Positions 9,301 to 18,733 of a stretch of 50,000 nt of DNA are shown here, one piece after another. The notes under the pieces were generated by a model. It was given only the letters and a program-made list of their open reading frames with translations. It searched no databases and had not been told where the DNA came from. Each line of letters begins with the position of its first letter. The stretch's first letter is position 1. Made by a program: the position numbers and the translations under genes. The stretch is from Myxococcota bacterium (GTDB taxonomy: Bacteria; Myxococcota_A; Bradymonadia; UBA7976; UBA1532): the NCBI GenBank assembly GCA_023150895.1, contig JAKLJY010000045.1, positions 1-50,000 on the forward strand, read 5' to 3'.

Positions 9301-9555
9301 GAAGCGGCGCTCGACCCGATGCCCGCGCATCGCCCAGTAGCGCGGCACGATGTCCTTCAGCGTCGAGGCGACGAGGTGGCCATAGTGCGGCAGCCCCGTC
9401 GCGAACGGCGGCCCGTCGTAGAAGACATAGGCCGACGTCTCGGGGCGCTGCGAGACGGAGCGCGCGAACGCGTCGGTGCGTGCCCAGAGCGAGAGCATCG
9501 CGTGCTCGAGCGCGGGGAAATCGACCTCGGGCTCGACGTTCGGGAAGGCGGGCAT
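6370..9555 (-). CDS. ileS: Isoleucyl-tRNA synthetase, eukaryote-like type 2
   Basis: This class I aminoacyl-tRNA synthetase charges tRNA-Ile. With the ATG at 9555 it has 1061 residues. The HIGH-type motif reads PHYGH (residues 56-60) within FATGLPHYGHLVAST. The KMSKS loop (KMSKSKR) is near residue 599, and CWFESGAMPYAQ and a CPDC/CTAC zinc-like segment lie in between. PHYGH and the overall length mark the eukaryote-like IleRS2 branch; the common bacterial enzyme carries HIGH preceded by PPYANG. IleRS2 enzymes are typically insensitive to mupirocin. The frame extends 45 codons upstream of the chosen ATG, but that stretch is poorly protein-like and overlaps the promoter region. An NTF2-like gene follows 13 bases downstream. 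Confidence 0.96.
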   Translation of the reverse strand: MPAFPNVEPEVDFPALEHAMLSLWARTDAFARSVSQRPETSAYVFYDGPPFATGLPHYGHLVASTLKDIVPRYWAMRGHRVERRFGWDTHGLPIENQMERELGLSGPTSVRAYGVDNFNEACRANVLKYAAEWEKVVTRLGRWVDFRDDYKTMDAWFMESVWWVFKQLWDKGLVYKDRRVMPFSWKLSTSLSNFEANSDYRDVQDPALTVRLPIIDDADGAALLIWTTTPWTLPSNLGVAVGRGIDYVRARRTGDAQVYVVARERLEAVLGKDAVVLAELKGEALLGLRYTPLFPYFADAANAFQVIASDHVTTSDGTGLVHMAPAYGEDDFFACKVAGIEVVDPVDEEGRFTAPVTDYQGQNVKEADKQIIHDLKARGSVFRHETIQHSYPFCWRSGTPLIYKTVPAWFVKVEALRDRMVAHNEEIHWVPEAVGQKRFGNWLAEARDWNISRKRFWGTPLPIWSCPDCGADMAVGSIAELEAQSGGTETVTDIHPHRIDHLRLKCTACGGTNAKRIPDVFDCWFESGAMPYAQDHYPFDAARAAQWGDRFPARFIAEGLDQTRGWFYTLLVLSTALFDAPPFKNCIVNGLVLAEDGSKMSKSKRNYPDPSQILETYGADALRAYLISSPVVRAEPLRFSEAGVREVVRTVLLPLRNAWSFFVQYANIDGWHPASGMGDVPTPPAEARPELDRWLLSVLQSLVREVNEQMEGYYLYRVIPPMLGFIDHLTNWYIRRSRRRFWRTATTPEARHEKACAYATLYEVLVTFSQITAPVLPFVSEALYQNLVVAPGVAPPERDSVHLCDYPSVDASLIDLPLERDVELTREAVSLGRALREKHKLKTRQPLARVTIVHHEADALAALDRHRELLADELNVREVALVRDDADLATLTFKANFKTLGPKLGPRMKEAAAFIGGLTRAQFALLQDGGSLDVAGAAVTLADVLVTRTARGDVVIETAGALTVALDTTLDAGLVAEGHAREVVSRVQKLRKDSGLSVTDRIALQIWSGDEALTAALDAHRNYVADEVLAVRIDLSAAAPIAEAVALEGLPVSVRLEKFQG

Positions 9556-9587
9556 GGCTGGACTCCGGTCAGCGGCGGGAAGGGCAC

Positions 9588-9616
9588 GAACTACCCCAAA
9601 GCCGACCGTGTGGCAA
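9588..9616 (-). promoter_or_regulatory. Candidate ileS promoter
   Basis: Minus strand TTGCCA (9616-9611), 17-base spacer, TAGTTC (9593-9588). The -35 box matches consensus at 5 of 6 bases; the -10 is weak but has the conserved TA. It would give a leader of about 25 bases before the ATG at 9555. The rest of 9556-9770, between divergent ileS and dps, shows no gene. Confidence 0.4.
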
Positions 9617-9770
9617 TGTCCGGGAAGCGGCCGGTCGAATGGCCGGGCGGGGTTGACGGGCGGCCGCCCCGTGCGCACCCTCCCAGGCACCGCACGGGGA
9701 GCCCGGTCGTCCTGAACGCGGCGACCTGGTTCAGACCGAACCGACCGAGAAAGGCACGAGGACCATCGCC

Positions 9771-10238
9771 ATGACCATCGACATCGGCATCGACGCCGGC
9801 AAGCGCCAGGAGATCGCGGACGGCCTGTCCCGCGTCCTGGCGGACTCCTACACGCTGTATCTCAAGACGCACAACTTCCATTGGAACGTGACGGGCCCCA
9901 TGTTCCAGACGCTGCATCTGATGTTCGAGGTCCACTACAACGAGCTCGCGCTCGCGGTCGATCTCGTCGCCGAGCGCATCCGCGCCCTCGGTTTTCCCGC
10001 CCCCGGCACGTACAAGCAGTTCGCGGCCCTGTCGTCCATCCAGGAAGAGGACGGCGTGCCCAAGGCGCAGGACATGATCCGCAAGCTCGTCGAAGGGCAC
10101 GAGACCGTCGCCCGCACCGCCCGCGGCGTCTTCAAGCTCGCCGAGAGCGTCAGCGATCAGCCCACCTGCGACCTGCTGACCCAGCGGATGCAGGTCCACG
10201 AGAAGACGGCCTGGATGCTGCGCAGCCTGCTCGAATAG
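9771..10238 (+). CDS. dps: Dps/ferritin-like DNA-protection protein
   Basis: The 155-residue product has the Dps signature [17 protein letters not shown] (residues 29-45), followed by [23 protein letters not shown]. The His, Asp and Glu residues there build the intersubunit ferroxidase centre. Members form 12-subunit shells that oxidise and store iron and protect DNA in stationary phase. The length is normal for the family. It stands alone, diverging from ileS and converging on glgP, whose stop is 42 bases away. A weak GAGG lies about 9 bases before the ATG. Confidence 0.95.
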   Translation: MTIDIGIDAGKRQEIADGLSRVLADSYTLYLKTHNFHWNVTGPMFQTLHLMFEVHYNELALAVDLVAERIRALGFPAPGTYKQFAALSSIQEEDGVPKAQDMIRKLVEGHETVARTARGVFKLAESVSDQPTCDLLTQRMQVHEKTAWMLRSLLE

Positions 10239-10280
10239 GCGCGCGCCCGGTGAACGCCGCGCGCGGGCGGCCGCCGCCGG

Positions 10281-12782
<2,502 letters not shown>

Positions 12783-12790
12783 GGGCGGCG

Positions 12791-12820
12791 AAGATAGGCC
12801 CGACGACGGCGAAGCGGCAA
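12791..12820 (-). promoter_or_regulatory. Candidate glgP promoter, leaderless layout
   Basis: Minus strand TTGCCG (12820-12815), 18-base spacer, TATCTT (12796-12791). Only 8 bases separate the -10 box from the glgP ATG, so transcription should start at or next to the start codon. Confidence 0.5.
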
Positions 12821-12841
12821 AACCAAACGGCGGTCGGCACC

Positions 12842-12870
12842 CTGACATCGTCCCGGGGGTCGGGTATGAT
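12842..12870 (+). promoter_or_regulatory. Strong sigma-70-like promoter of the Uma2-family gene
   Basis: CTGACA (12842-12847), 17-base spacer, TATGAT (12865-12870); each box matches consensus at 5 of 6 bases. The -10 box contains the first in-frame ATG (12866), so translation must start at the next ATG, 12878, only 7 bases on. This implies a leaderless mRNA. Confidence 0.6.
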
Positions 12871-12877
12871 CACCGCC

Positions 12878-13684
12878 ATGTCCCGAGAACCTACCTGGGG
12901 CGACCCGCAAGGCCCCTTCAGCCCAGACCAGCTTCGCCCGGGCGACCGCTACGAGCTCGACCGCGGCCACCCCATCCGCTGCGCCCCGACGGGGGGCGAC
13001 GGGGCGCGCAACGCCCTGCTCGGCGGGCAGGTGCTCAACAGCGATCCGGACGTGACCGAGGCCGGCTTCGACGCGGGTTTCGTGCCGAGCGCCAAGTCGA
13101 TGCGTGCGCCCGACATCGCGGTCGGCAACGTACCGGACCGCCCCGGGTGGATTCAGGGCGTGCCGCCCCTCGCCGTCGAGTACGCCAGCGTCGGACAGGA
13201 CGAAGAGGCGCTCGCCACCAAGATCGCCGAGTTCCTCGGCCTCGGCACGCGCTGGATCTGGGTCGTCCGCCTCGACACGCCCCGGCGGGTCGAGGTCCAC
13301 ACGGCAGGTGCGCCGATGGTCGTGCGGATGATCGGCGAGACGCTGACCGCCCCCGGCGTGCTCCGGAATCCCGTGCCGGTCGAGGCCCTCTTCGATCGGC
13401 GCGTCGCCAACGAGGTGACGCTCTCGAACCTCCTGCAGCGGCACGGGTTCGATTCCCTCGAATCGGTAGAAAACCGCGGCCGCGAGGAAGGCCGCGAAGA
13501 AGGCCGCGAAGAAGGCGCGCTCGCTGCTCGCCGCACGCTGTTGCGTCGGGCCCTCGAGGTCCGTTTCGGGCCGTTGACGCTCGAACACGCCCAGGCGCTC
13601 GACGCCGTGCCCCCAGAGCGACTCGACGACGTCTTCACCCGGGCGCTGACGGTCGCCTCGGTCGACGCGGTGCTCACCCCCTGA
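12878..13684 (+). CDS. Uma2-family (DUF820) PD-(D/E)XK nuclease-fold protein
   Basis: The product is 268 residues from the ATG at 12878. The central part carries the Uma2/DUF820 pattern: RAPDIAVG, then PPLAVEYASVGQDEEALATK (Glu plus Lys of the nuclease fold), then GTRWIWVV. This family has the restriction-endonuclease fold; its substrate is unknown and most members are uncharacterised. A charged repeat REEGREEGREEG (about residues 203-215) forms a predicted helix before an Arg-rich C-terminal helical segment, as in many Uma2 and Rpn-type proteins. A strong promoter lies immediately upstream. It is a single gene converging on plsC, with 15 bases between the stops. Confidence 0.82.
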   Translation: MSREPTWGDPQGPFSPDQLRPGDRYELDRGHPIRCAPTGGDGARNALLGGQVLNSDPDVTEAGFDAGFVPSAKSMRAPDIAVGNVPDRPGWIQGVPPLAVEYASVGQDEEALATKIAEFLGLGTRWIWVVRLDTPRRVEVHTAGAPMVVRMIGETLTAPGVLRNPVPVEALFDRRVANEVTLSNLLQRHGFDSLESVENRGREEGREEGREEGALAARRTLLRRALEVRFGPLTLEHAQALDAVPPERLDDVFTRALTVASVDAVLTP

Positions 13685-13699
13685 CGCGCCGGCCGACTC

Positions 13700-14446
13700 T
13701 CAGGCCGCCCGGTCCCGCGCCTGCTTTCGCAGGTCTTCGACGACGGCCCGCACGCGCTCGGTGAGCGCCGGCGCGTCGTCCAGGGTCAACCCGGCCGTGG
13801 AGATGGGCTCGCCGATGAGCACGTGACCCCGGGCCGGGGCGATCACCCAGGTGCCCTTCGGCAGCGCGTCGCGCGTGCCCGCCAGCCCCAAGGGCAGGAT
13901 GTCGACGCCTTCCTCGATGGCGAGGCGAAACGCCCCCGGCTTGAACGGCAGCATCTCGTCCGTCCGGCTGCGCGTGCCCTCCGGAAAGAACAGAACGCTC
14001 ACGCGGTTCTTCAGCACGCGCCGGCATCCCTCGAGGGCGTTGCCGCGGCTGCCTTTGTCTCCCCGGTCGACGGCGACGTCGCCGACGATGGCCATCGACC
14101 AGCCGAAACACGGAATGCGGAACAGCGCCTTCTTCGACAGGTACTTCATCTCCCAGGGCAGGTACGAGAGCAGGAACGGGTCGAAGTTCGACTCGTGATT
14201 GCTGACGACGACGTACGGCTTGCGCACGTCCGCGGGCACGGGGCCGCTCCACGAGAAGTGCCAGAGCGGATTTCCGCGCACGGCGAGCGACCCGACGATG
14301 CGGGCCGTGCGCCCGACGATGTACCGTCCGCGGTCGAACGGAATCGTCACCGCGCCGACGATCACGACGGCGCAGAAGTTCAACAGCAGGATGAAGGCCA
14401 TCCAGAGCCAGCTGTAGACGCTCAGCAGGGGGAGCAGGGCGCGCAT
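13700..14446 (-). CDS. plsC: 1-acyl-sn-glycerol-3-phosphate acyltransferase (PlsC family)
   Basis: The protein (248 residues) has a hydrophobic N-terminal segment (LLPLLSVYSWLWMAFILLL). It carries the acyltransferase motif NHESNFD (HX4D, near residue 80) and the phosphate-binding motif FPEGTRS (near 152), with GDVAVDRGD and PLGLAGTRDALP in the expected places. PlsC adds the second acyl chain of phosphatidic acid at the inner membrane; some paralogues acylate lyso-lipids instead. The ATG at 14446 has AGGA about 9 bases upstream; ATG 14455 is an alternative. It diverges from mlaE. Confidence 0.92.
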   Translation of the reverse strand: MRALLPLLSVYSWLWMAFILLLNFCAVVIVGAVTIPFDRGRYIVGRTARIVGSLAVRGNPLWHFSWSGPVPADVRKPYVVVSNHESNFDPFLLSYLPWEMKYLSKKALFRIPCFGWSMAIVGDVAVDRGDKGSRGNALEGCRRVLKNRVSVLFFPEGTRSRTDEMLPFKPGAFRLAIEEGVDILPLGLAGTRDALPKGTWVIAPARGHVLIGEPISTAGLTLDDAPALTERVRAVVEDLRKQARDRAA

Positions 14447-14489
14447 GGCCCGCATCCTGGCAGTGCGGGCGCCGGCGGGCAATCACCCG

Positions 14490-14519
14490 TTGACACCTTG
14501 GAACCGGGACTGCGACAAC
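14490..14519 (+). promoter_or_regulatory. Candidate mlaE promoter
   Basis: A perfect TTGACA (14490-14495) is followed after 18 bases by GACAAC (14514-14519), a weak -10. The GTG start lies 7 bases later, the same leaderless spacing seen before several other genes here. Confidence 0.4.
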
Positions 14520-14526
14520 GCCCGAC

Positions 14527-15300
14527 GTGAAGCGCGCCATCTCGGATCTCGGCCAGACGGTCATCGACGCCACGACGGCCGTCGGCCAGGCCACGCTGTT
14601 GACCATCGAGACGCTCGTCTGGATGGTGCGGCCGCCGTACCGTTTTCGGTTGCTCTTCCAGGCGATGGAGTTCGTCGGGGTCGGCAGCCTCTTCATCGTG
14701 CTGCTGACGGGCTTGTTCACCGGCGCGGTCTTTGCCCTCCAGGGGGCGGTGGCTTTTCGCCTGTTCAACGCCGAGAGCCTCGTCGGCTCGACGGTGGCGC
14801 TGTCTCTCGCCCGCGAACTCTCCCCCGTCCTGACGGGCCTCATGGTCACGGGGCGTGCGGGCAGCGGCATCGCGACGGAGCTCGGCACGATGCGCGTGAC
14901 CGAGCAGATCGACGCGCTCTACACGATGGCCGTCAACCCCGTGCAGTACCTGATCGTCCCGCGTTTCATCGCCGGGCTGATCATGGTCCCGGTCCTCAGC
15001 GTCCTGTTCACGATGGTCGGCATGCTCGGCGCCTACTTCGTCGGCGTCGTTCTGTTGCACATCGACCAGGGCATCTTCATCGGCAAGACGCGCTGGTTCG
15101 TCGACCCGGCGGACCTCTCGAGTGGCCTCATCAAGGCCTTCTTCTTCGGGGGCATTCTGACGATGGTCGGCTGCTATAAGGGGTACTACGCGAGCGGCGG
15201 CGCCCGGGGCGTCGGCGTGGCCACCACGCAGGCGGTCGTTTACGGCAGCGTGCTCATCCTCGTGGCCGACTACTTTCTGACGGCGGCGATGTTCGAATGA
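14527..15300 (+). CDS. mlaE: MlaE-family ABC transporter permease
   Basis: The 257-residue integral membrane protein starts at GTG. It shows the MlaE/YrbE hallmarks: FTGAVFALQGAVAF, SLARELSPVLTGLMVTGRAGS, ATELGTMRVTEQIDAL and the long hydrophobic helices that follow. Mla-type importers move phospholipids or other hydrophobic molecules between the outer and inner membranes, with an MCE protein and an ATPase. Here the gene overlaps the MCE gene by 4 bases (ATGA), so permease and MCE protein are coupled. No MlaF ATPase gene is in the operon. Confidence 0.94.
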   Translation: MKRAISDLGQTVIDATTAVGQATLLTIETLVWMVRPPYRFRLLFQAMEFVGVGSLFIVLLTGLFTGAVFALQGAVAFRLFNAESLVGSTVALSLARELSPVLTGLMVTGRAGSGIATELGTMRVTEQIDALYTMAVNPVQYLIVPRFIAGLIMVPVLSVLFTMVGMLGAYFVGVVLLHIDQGIFIGKTRWFVDPADLSSGLIKAFFFGGILTMVGCYKGYYASGGARGVGVATTQAVVYGSVLILVADYFLTAAMFE

Positions 15301-16784
15301 AAGATCTGGTCACGCCCTTCAAGGTCGGCGTCGTCGTCCTCGCCGGGATCGTCATCGCCCTCTGGATGTTCGGGCAGGTGCGCGAAGGCATCGGCGACGA
15401 CCCCAACGGGTACCGGGTCTCGTGCGTCTTCGACGACGTCAGTGGCCTCGTCGAGAAGTCGCGGGTCAGCATCGCCGGCATCAACGTCGGGCAGATCGAC
15501 AAGATCGAACTCGCCGGGGAGCGGGCCCGCGTCTGGCTGCGCGTCAACACGCCCCTGCACGCCGACGCCACGGTTTACAAGAAGCAGGCGAGCCTGCTCG
15601 GCGAGTACTACCTGCAGCTCACGCCCGGCGCGCTCGGCGACCCGCTGAAAGACGGCGACGAGATCAAGAACATCCTGACGGACACCGCGCCGGCAGACCT
15701 GATGAACGAGCTCAAAGTCATCGCCGAGAACGTCCGCGAGGTCACGGGCAGCGTGCGCACCGTGGTCGCGGGTAAACAGGGCGAGCAGAAACTCGCCCAG
15801 ATCCTCGACAACATCAACGCCAGCGTCGCCGAGATCAACCGCTTGATGGCCGCCAACGGTCCAAAGGTCGACACGATCGTCGACAACGTGGTCGAGGTCA
15901 CCAACGAGGCCACTGGGTTCACGGAAGACTTCCGCCGGGATGCCAAGCTCATCATGGCGGACGTCAAGGCAGTCACGAACGAGGTCCGCGCCATCGTCGG
16001 CAAGAACAGCGGCAACGTCGAGGAGGGCTTCTCGAGCATCAAGGGCGCGGTCGCCCGGCTGCAGACGGCGATGGACAAGCTCGACGGCACGCTGGACCGC
16101 ACACAGTCGATCGCCACCAAGATCGACAACGGGCAGGGCACCATCGGTCGCCTCGTCAACGATGACAAGCTCATCGACAGCCTGACGGACGTCGTCGACG
16201 AGTCGAGCCGCTTCATCAAGAAGATCACGCGCCTGCAAACCATCGTCGCGCTGCGCAGCGAGTACTATCTGGGTGAAACGGCCGTGAAGAACTACTTCAG
16301 CCTCAAGCTTCAGCCGAAACCCGACAAGTACTACATGCTGCAACTCATCGACGACCCGCGGGGTCGCACGATGTTCCGCGAGACGGTCACGAGCACCACG
16401 GACTCGACCAAGAACCCGGTCATTCGCGAGCAGGAGACCATCACCGAGGACCGCTTCCGGTTCTCGCTCCAGTATGCCAAGCGCTTCTACTTCGTCACGG
16501 GCCGCATCGGCATCATCGAGAACACGGGCGGCGTCGGCGTCGACGTTCATCTGCTCGACGACGATCTCGAACTCTCGGGCGACATCTTCGCCTTCGACGA
16601 GAACGTCAATCCCCGGGTCAAACTCTGGGGTCTCTACACCTTCTTCACCCACCTCTACGTGGCCGCGGGCATCGACGACGTGTGGAACGACGAGGAGACG
16701 GACTTCTTCATCGGCGCGGGCATTTCGTTCAACGACGACGACCTCAAGGCCCTCATCACGACCACCGGCGCCCCGAGTCTCTGA
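15297..16784 (+). CDS. MCE-domain (MlaD-like) protein with C-terminal barrel-like domain
   Basis: The product has 495 residues. An N-terminal membrane anchor (about residues 8-28) is followed by one MCE domain (about 38-115, with VSGLVEKSRVSIAGINVGQ). A long helical stretch (about 140-300) has repeated SIKGAVARLQTAMDKLDGTL-like heptads. The C-terminal 190 residues are rich in alternating aromatic strands (YYLGETAVKNYFSLKLQPK, RFRFSLQYAKRFYFVTGRIG, FFTHLYVAAGIDDVW), like an outer-membrane barrel. MlaD itself is about 180 residues. The architecture suggests one polypeptide reaching from inner membrane to outer membrane. The barrel is inferred from the strand pattern only. Confidence 0.9.
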   Translation: MKDLVTPFKVGVVVLAGIVIALWMFGQVREGIGDDPNGYRVSCVFDDVSGLVEKSRVSIAGINVGQIDKIELAGERARVWLRVNTPLHADATVYKKQASLLGEYYLQLTPGALGDPLKDGDEIKNILTDTAPADLMNELKVIAENVREVTGSVRTVVAGKQGEQKLAQILDNINASVAEINRLMAANGPKVDTIVDNVVEVTNEATGFTEDFRRDAKLIMADVKAVTNEVRAIVGKNSGNVEEGFSSIKGAVARLQTAMDKLDGTLDRTQSIATKIDNGQGTIGRLVNDDKLIDSLTDVVDESSRFIKKITRLQTIVALRSEYYLGETAVKNYFSLKLQPKPDKYYMLQLIDDPRGRTMFRETVTSTTDSTKNPVIREQETITEDRFRFSLQYAKRFYFVTGRIGIIENTGGVGVDVHLLDDDLELSGDIFAFDENVNPRVKLWGLYTFFTHLYVAAGIDDVWNDEETDFFIGAGISFNDDDLKALITTTGAPSL

Positions 16785-16799
16785 AATCCACGCGTTCGA

Positions 16800-16828
16800 T
16801 TGACATTCGCGGGCTGCCCCCGTAGTCT
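16800..16828 (+). promoter_or_regulatory. Promoter of the yceD-rpmF-plsX-fab-rib run
   Basis: TTGACA (16800-16805) is perfect, the spacer is 17 bases and the -10 is TAGTCT (16823-16828), keeping TA...T. It lies 15 bases after the MCE gene stop and about 30 bases before the yceD ATG. Confidence 0.6.
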
Positions 16829-16858
16829 CCCGCGTCCCTTGTTCCGGTACCGACTGCG

Positions 16859-17431
16859 ATGACCCCCCTCGACCTCCAGTTCAAGCTCGACGACCTGCTC
16901 GACGAGCCCCGACCGTTCCGCGGCGAAATCGCCGTCGAAGCGCTCGACGAGGTGCTGCGGGGCATGATCGGCGAGCTCGGCTATCGGGCGTGCGGGCCCG
17001 CCGTCGTTCGTGGCAGTGCCTACCGCAGCAAGCGGGACGTCTTCATCGAGGCCGAGGTCTCGGTGGCCGTCGGGTTCGACTGCGTTCGTTGCCTCGACCC
17101 CCTCGAGCTGACGCTGGCGCGCACCGTGCGGCACCTCCTGGTGCCCGGCAAGCGCGAGACGACGCCCGAGTCCGAGGTCACCGTCGAGTTCTCGCCGGCC
17201 GACGACGCCGACGAAGACCTCGACTGCTATGAGGGCGACGCGATCGACCTCGTCGCGCTCCTGCGGGAGGACATCCTGCTCGAGCTGCCGATGAACCCGA
17301 CGTGCATCGAGGCGCAGGGCGGCGCGTGCCCGCGCTTCGACGAAGTTCTGGCGGCGCCGGCCGCCGGTCCCGAGCCGGAGGTCGACCCTCGGTGGGCGCC
17401 CCTGCTCGACCTGAAGAAGAAATTGAGCTGA
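16859..17431 (+). CDS. yceD: DUF177/YceD family protein
   Basis: This 190-residue protein belongs to the YceD/DUF177 family, which is almost always encoded just before rpmF, as here (57 bases). Family features are VGFDCVRCLDPLEL (a CxxC knuckle), an acidic middle (ADDADEDLDCYEGDAIDL), LLREDILLELPM, and a second cysteine cluster with PTCIEAQGGACPR. The family is linked to 23S rRNA or ribosome assembly, with no proven biochemical activity that I know of. The ATG at 16859 has no clear ribosome site. Confidence 0.88.
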   Translation: MTPLDLQFKLDDLLDEPRPFRGEIAVEALDEVLRGMIGELGYRACGPAVVRGSAYRSKRDVFIEAEVSVAVGFDCVRCLDPLELTLARTVRHLLVPGKRETTPESEVTVEFSPADDADEDLDCYEGDAIDLVALLREDILLELPMNPTCIEAQGGACPRFDEVLAAPAAGPEPEVDPRWAPLLDLKKKLS

Positions 17432-17488
17432 TTCCCCTACGTCGAACCGCACGGCCCGCGGGCCGTCAGCCCTACCGGAGGTCTTTCC

Positions 17489-17677
17489 GTGGCAGTACCC
17501 AAGAAACGGAAGTCCCGTTCCAAGCGGGACATGCGTCGCGCGACTCACAAGATCAGCGCGGCCGTCTTCAACGAGTGCGAGAAGTGCGCTGCGCCGAAGC
17601 AGCCCCACCGCGTTTGCGGTGCGTGCGGCTGGTACAACGACCGCTACGTTCTCGAGACCAAAGAGGTCGAGGCCTGA
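17489..17677 (+). CDS. rpmF: 50S ribosomal protein L32
   Basis: The 62-residue product starts at GTG with AVPKKRKSRSKRDMRRATHK, the invariant L32 N-terminus. Two cysteine pairs follow (CEKC and CGAC), so it is the zinc-binding form. A full GGAGG ribosome site sits 7 bases before the start. It lies between yceD and plsX, the usual bacterial order. Confidence 0.98.
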   Translation: MAVPKKRKSRSKRDMRRATHKISAAVFNECEKCAAPKQPHRVCGACGWYNDRYVLETKEVEA

Positions 17678-17701
17678 TCGAGGTTGCCTCCCGGACCGAC
17701 G

Positions 17702-18733
17702 ATGACCGTCGAGCCGGGCGCGCTGCCGATCGCCGTGGACGCCATGGGTGGCGATCACGGTCCGGCCGTCGTGGTCGCCGGCGCTCTCCTCGCGCTCGAA
17801 CAAGGGCATGGCCCTCTCTCGCTGGTCGGCGACGCCGCACTTCTGCGCGCTGAACTCGAGCGCCGCGGCGTGGGGTCATCCGCGGTCGAAATCGTCGACG
17901 CCCCGGACGTCGTCGGCTACGACGAGGCCCCTGCGCGAGTCGCTCGCGCGCGCCGGCGCACGTCCCTGCACGTCGGGCTCCGGCGGGTGCGCGAGGGCGA
18001 GGCCGCCGGTTTCTTCTCCGCCGGGCACAGCGGCGCGATGCTCGCCGTCGCCACGCTCACGCTGAGGCGCCTTCCCGGCTGCGACCGCCCGGCGATCGCG
18101 GCGGTCATGCCCTCCGCGCGGGCGCCCATCGTCTTGCTGGATGCGGGCGCGAACGTCGAGTGCCGCGCCGCGCACCTCGTCGAGTTCGCCCACATGGGCG
18201 CCGCCTTCGCCCACGTCCACCTCGGGCGCGAGCGGCCGACGGTGGGGCTCTTGTCGAACGGCACCGAGGACTCGAAGGGCACCGAAGTGCTCCGCGAGGC
18301 GCACGCCCGGCTCTCGGCCGCTCGGTTGGCCTACGCCGGATTCATCGAAGGGCGCGACGTCCCGCAGGGGCTCGTCGACGTGGTGGTGACGGACGGCTTC
18401 ACGGGCAACGTCGTCCTGAAAGTGAGCGAGGGCATCGCCTCGGCCCTGCTCGACCGCGTGCGCTCGACGCTCGGCCGCAGTCTCGCCGGCATGGTGGGCG
18501 GGCTCCTGGTGAAACGAGCGTTGCGCACCCTGCGAGGTGAACTCGACTGGGCCGAGATCGGTGGCGCCCCGTTGCTCGGCGTCGACGGGGTCGCCGTCGT
18601 GGGGCACGGCGCATCGAACGCGGCGGCGATCTGCAGCGGCATTCGCCTCACGCGGACGCTCGCCCGCGCCGAGCTCGTTCGTCGCCTGTCCACCGCGCTC
18701 GCGGATGTCTTGCCCGAGTCCCCCCGTGGGTGA
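17702..18733 (+). CDS. plsX: Phosphate acyltransferase PlsX
   Basis: PlsX converts acyl-ACP to acyl-phosphate, the first step of phospholipid synthesis by PlsXY. From the ATG at 17702 it has 343 residues. It begins IAVDAMGGDHGPAVVV, continues with GFFSAGHSGAMLAVATLTLR and LLDAGANVECRAAHLVEFAHMG, and ends with GAPLLGVDGVAVVGHGASN. An in-frame TTG 6 codons earlier is a less likely start. The stop overlaps the fabH GTG by 8 bases, which fits the standard rpmF-plsX-fabH arrangement. Confidence 0.96.
   Translation: MTVEPGALPIAVDAMGGDHGPAVVVAGALLALEQGHGPLSLVGDAALLRAELERRGVGSSAVEIVDAPDVVGYDEAPARVARARRRTSLHVGLRRVREGEAAGFFSAGHSGAMLAVATLTLRRLPGCDRPAIAAVMPSARAPIVLLDAGANVECRAAHLVEFAHMGAAFAHVHLGRERPTVGLLSNGTEDSKGTEVLREAHARLSAARLAYAGFIEGRDVPQGLVDVVVTDGFTGNVVLKVSEGIASALLDRVRSTLGRSLAGMVGGLLVKRALRTLRGELDWAEIGGAPLLGVDGVAVVGHGASNAAAICSGIRLTRTLARAELVRRLSTALADVLPESPRG

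Noticed and set aside
6331-9774. Very long plus-strand open frame opposite ileS
   Set aside because: It is the mirror of a clear ileS gene, rich in Arg, His and Val as expected of antisense frames in GC-rich DNA, with no motif or ribosome site.
12866-12878. ATG at 12866 as start of the Uma2-family gene
   Set aside because: It lies inside the TATGAT -10 element, so it would not be in the mRNA.
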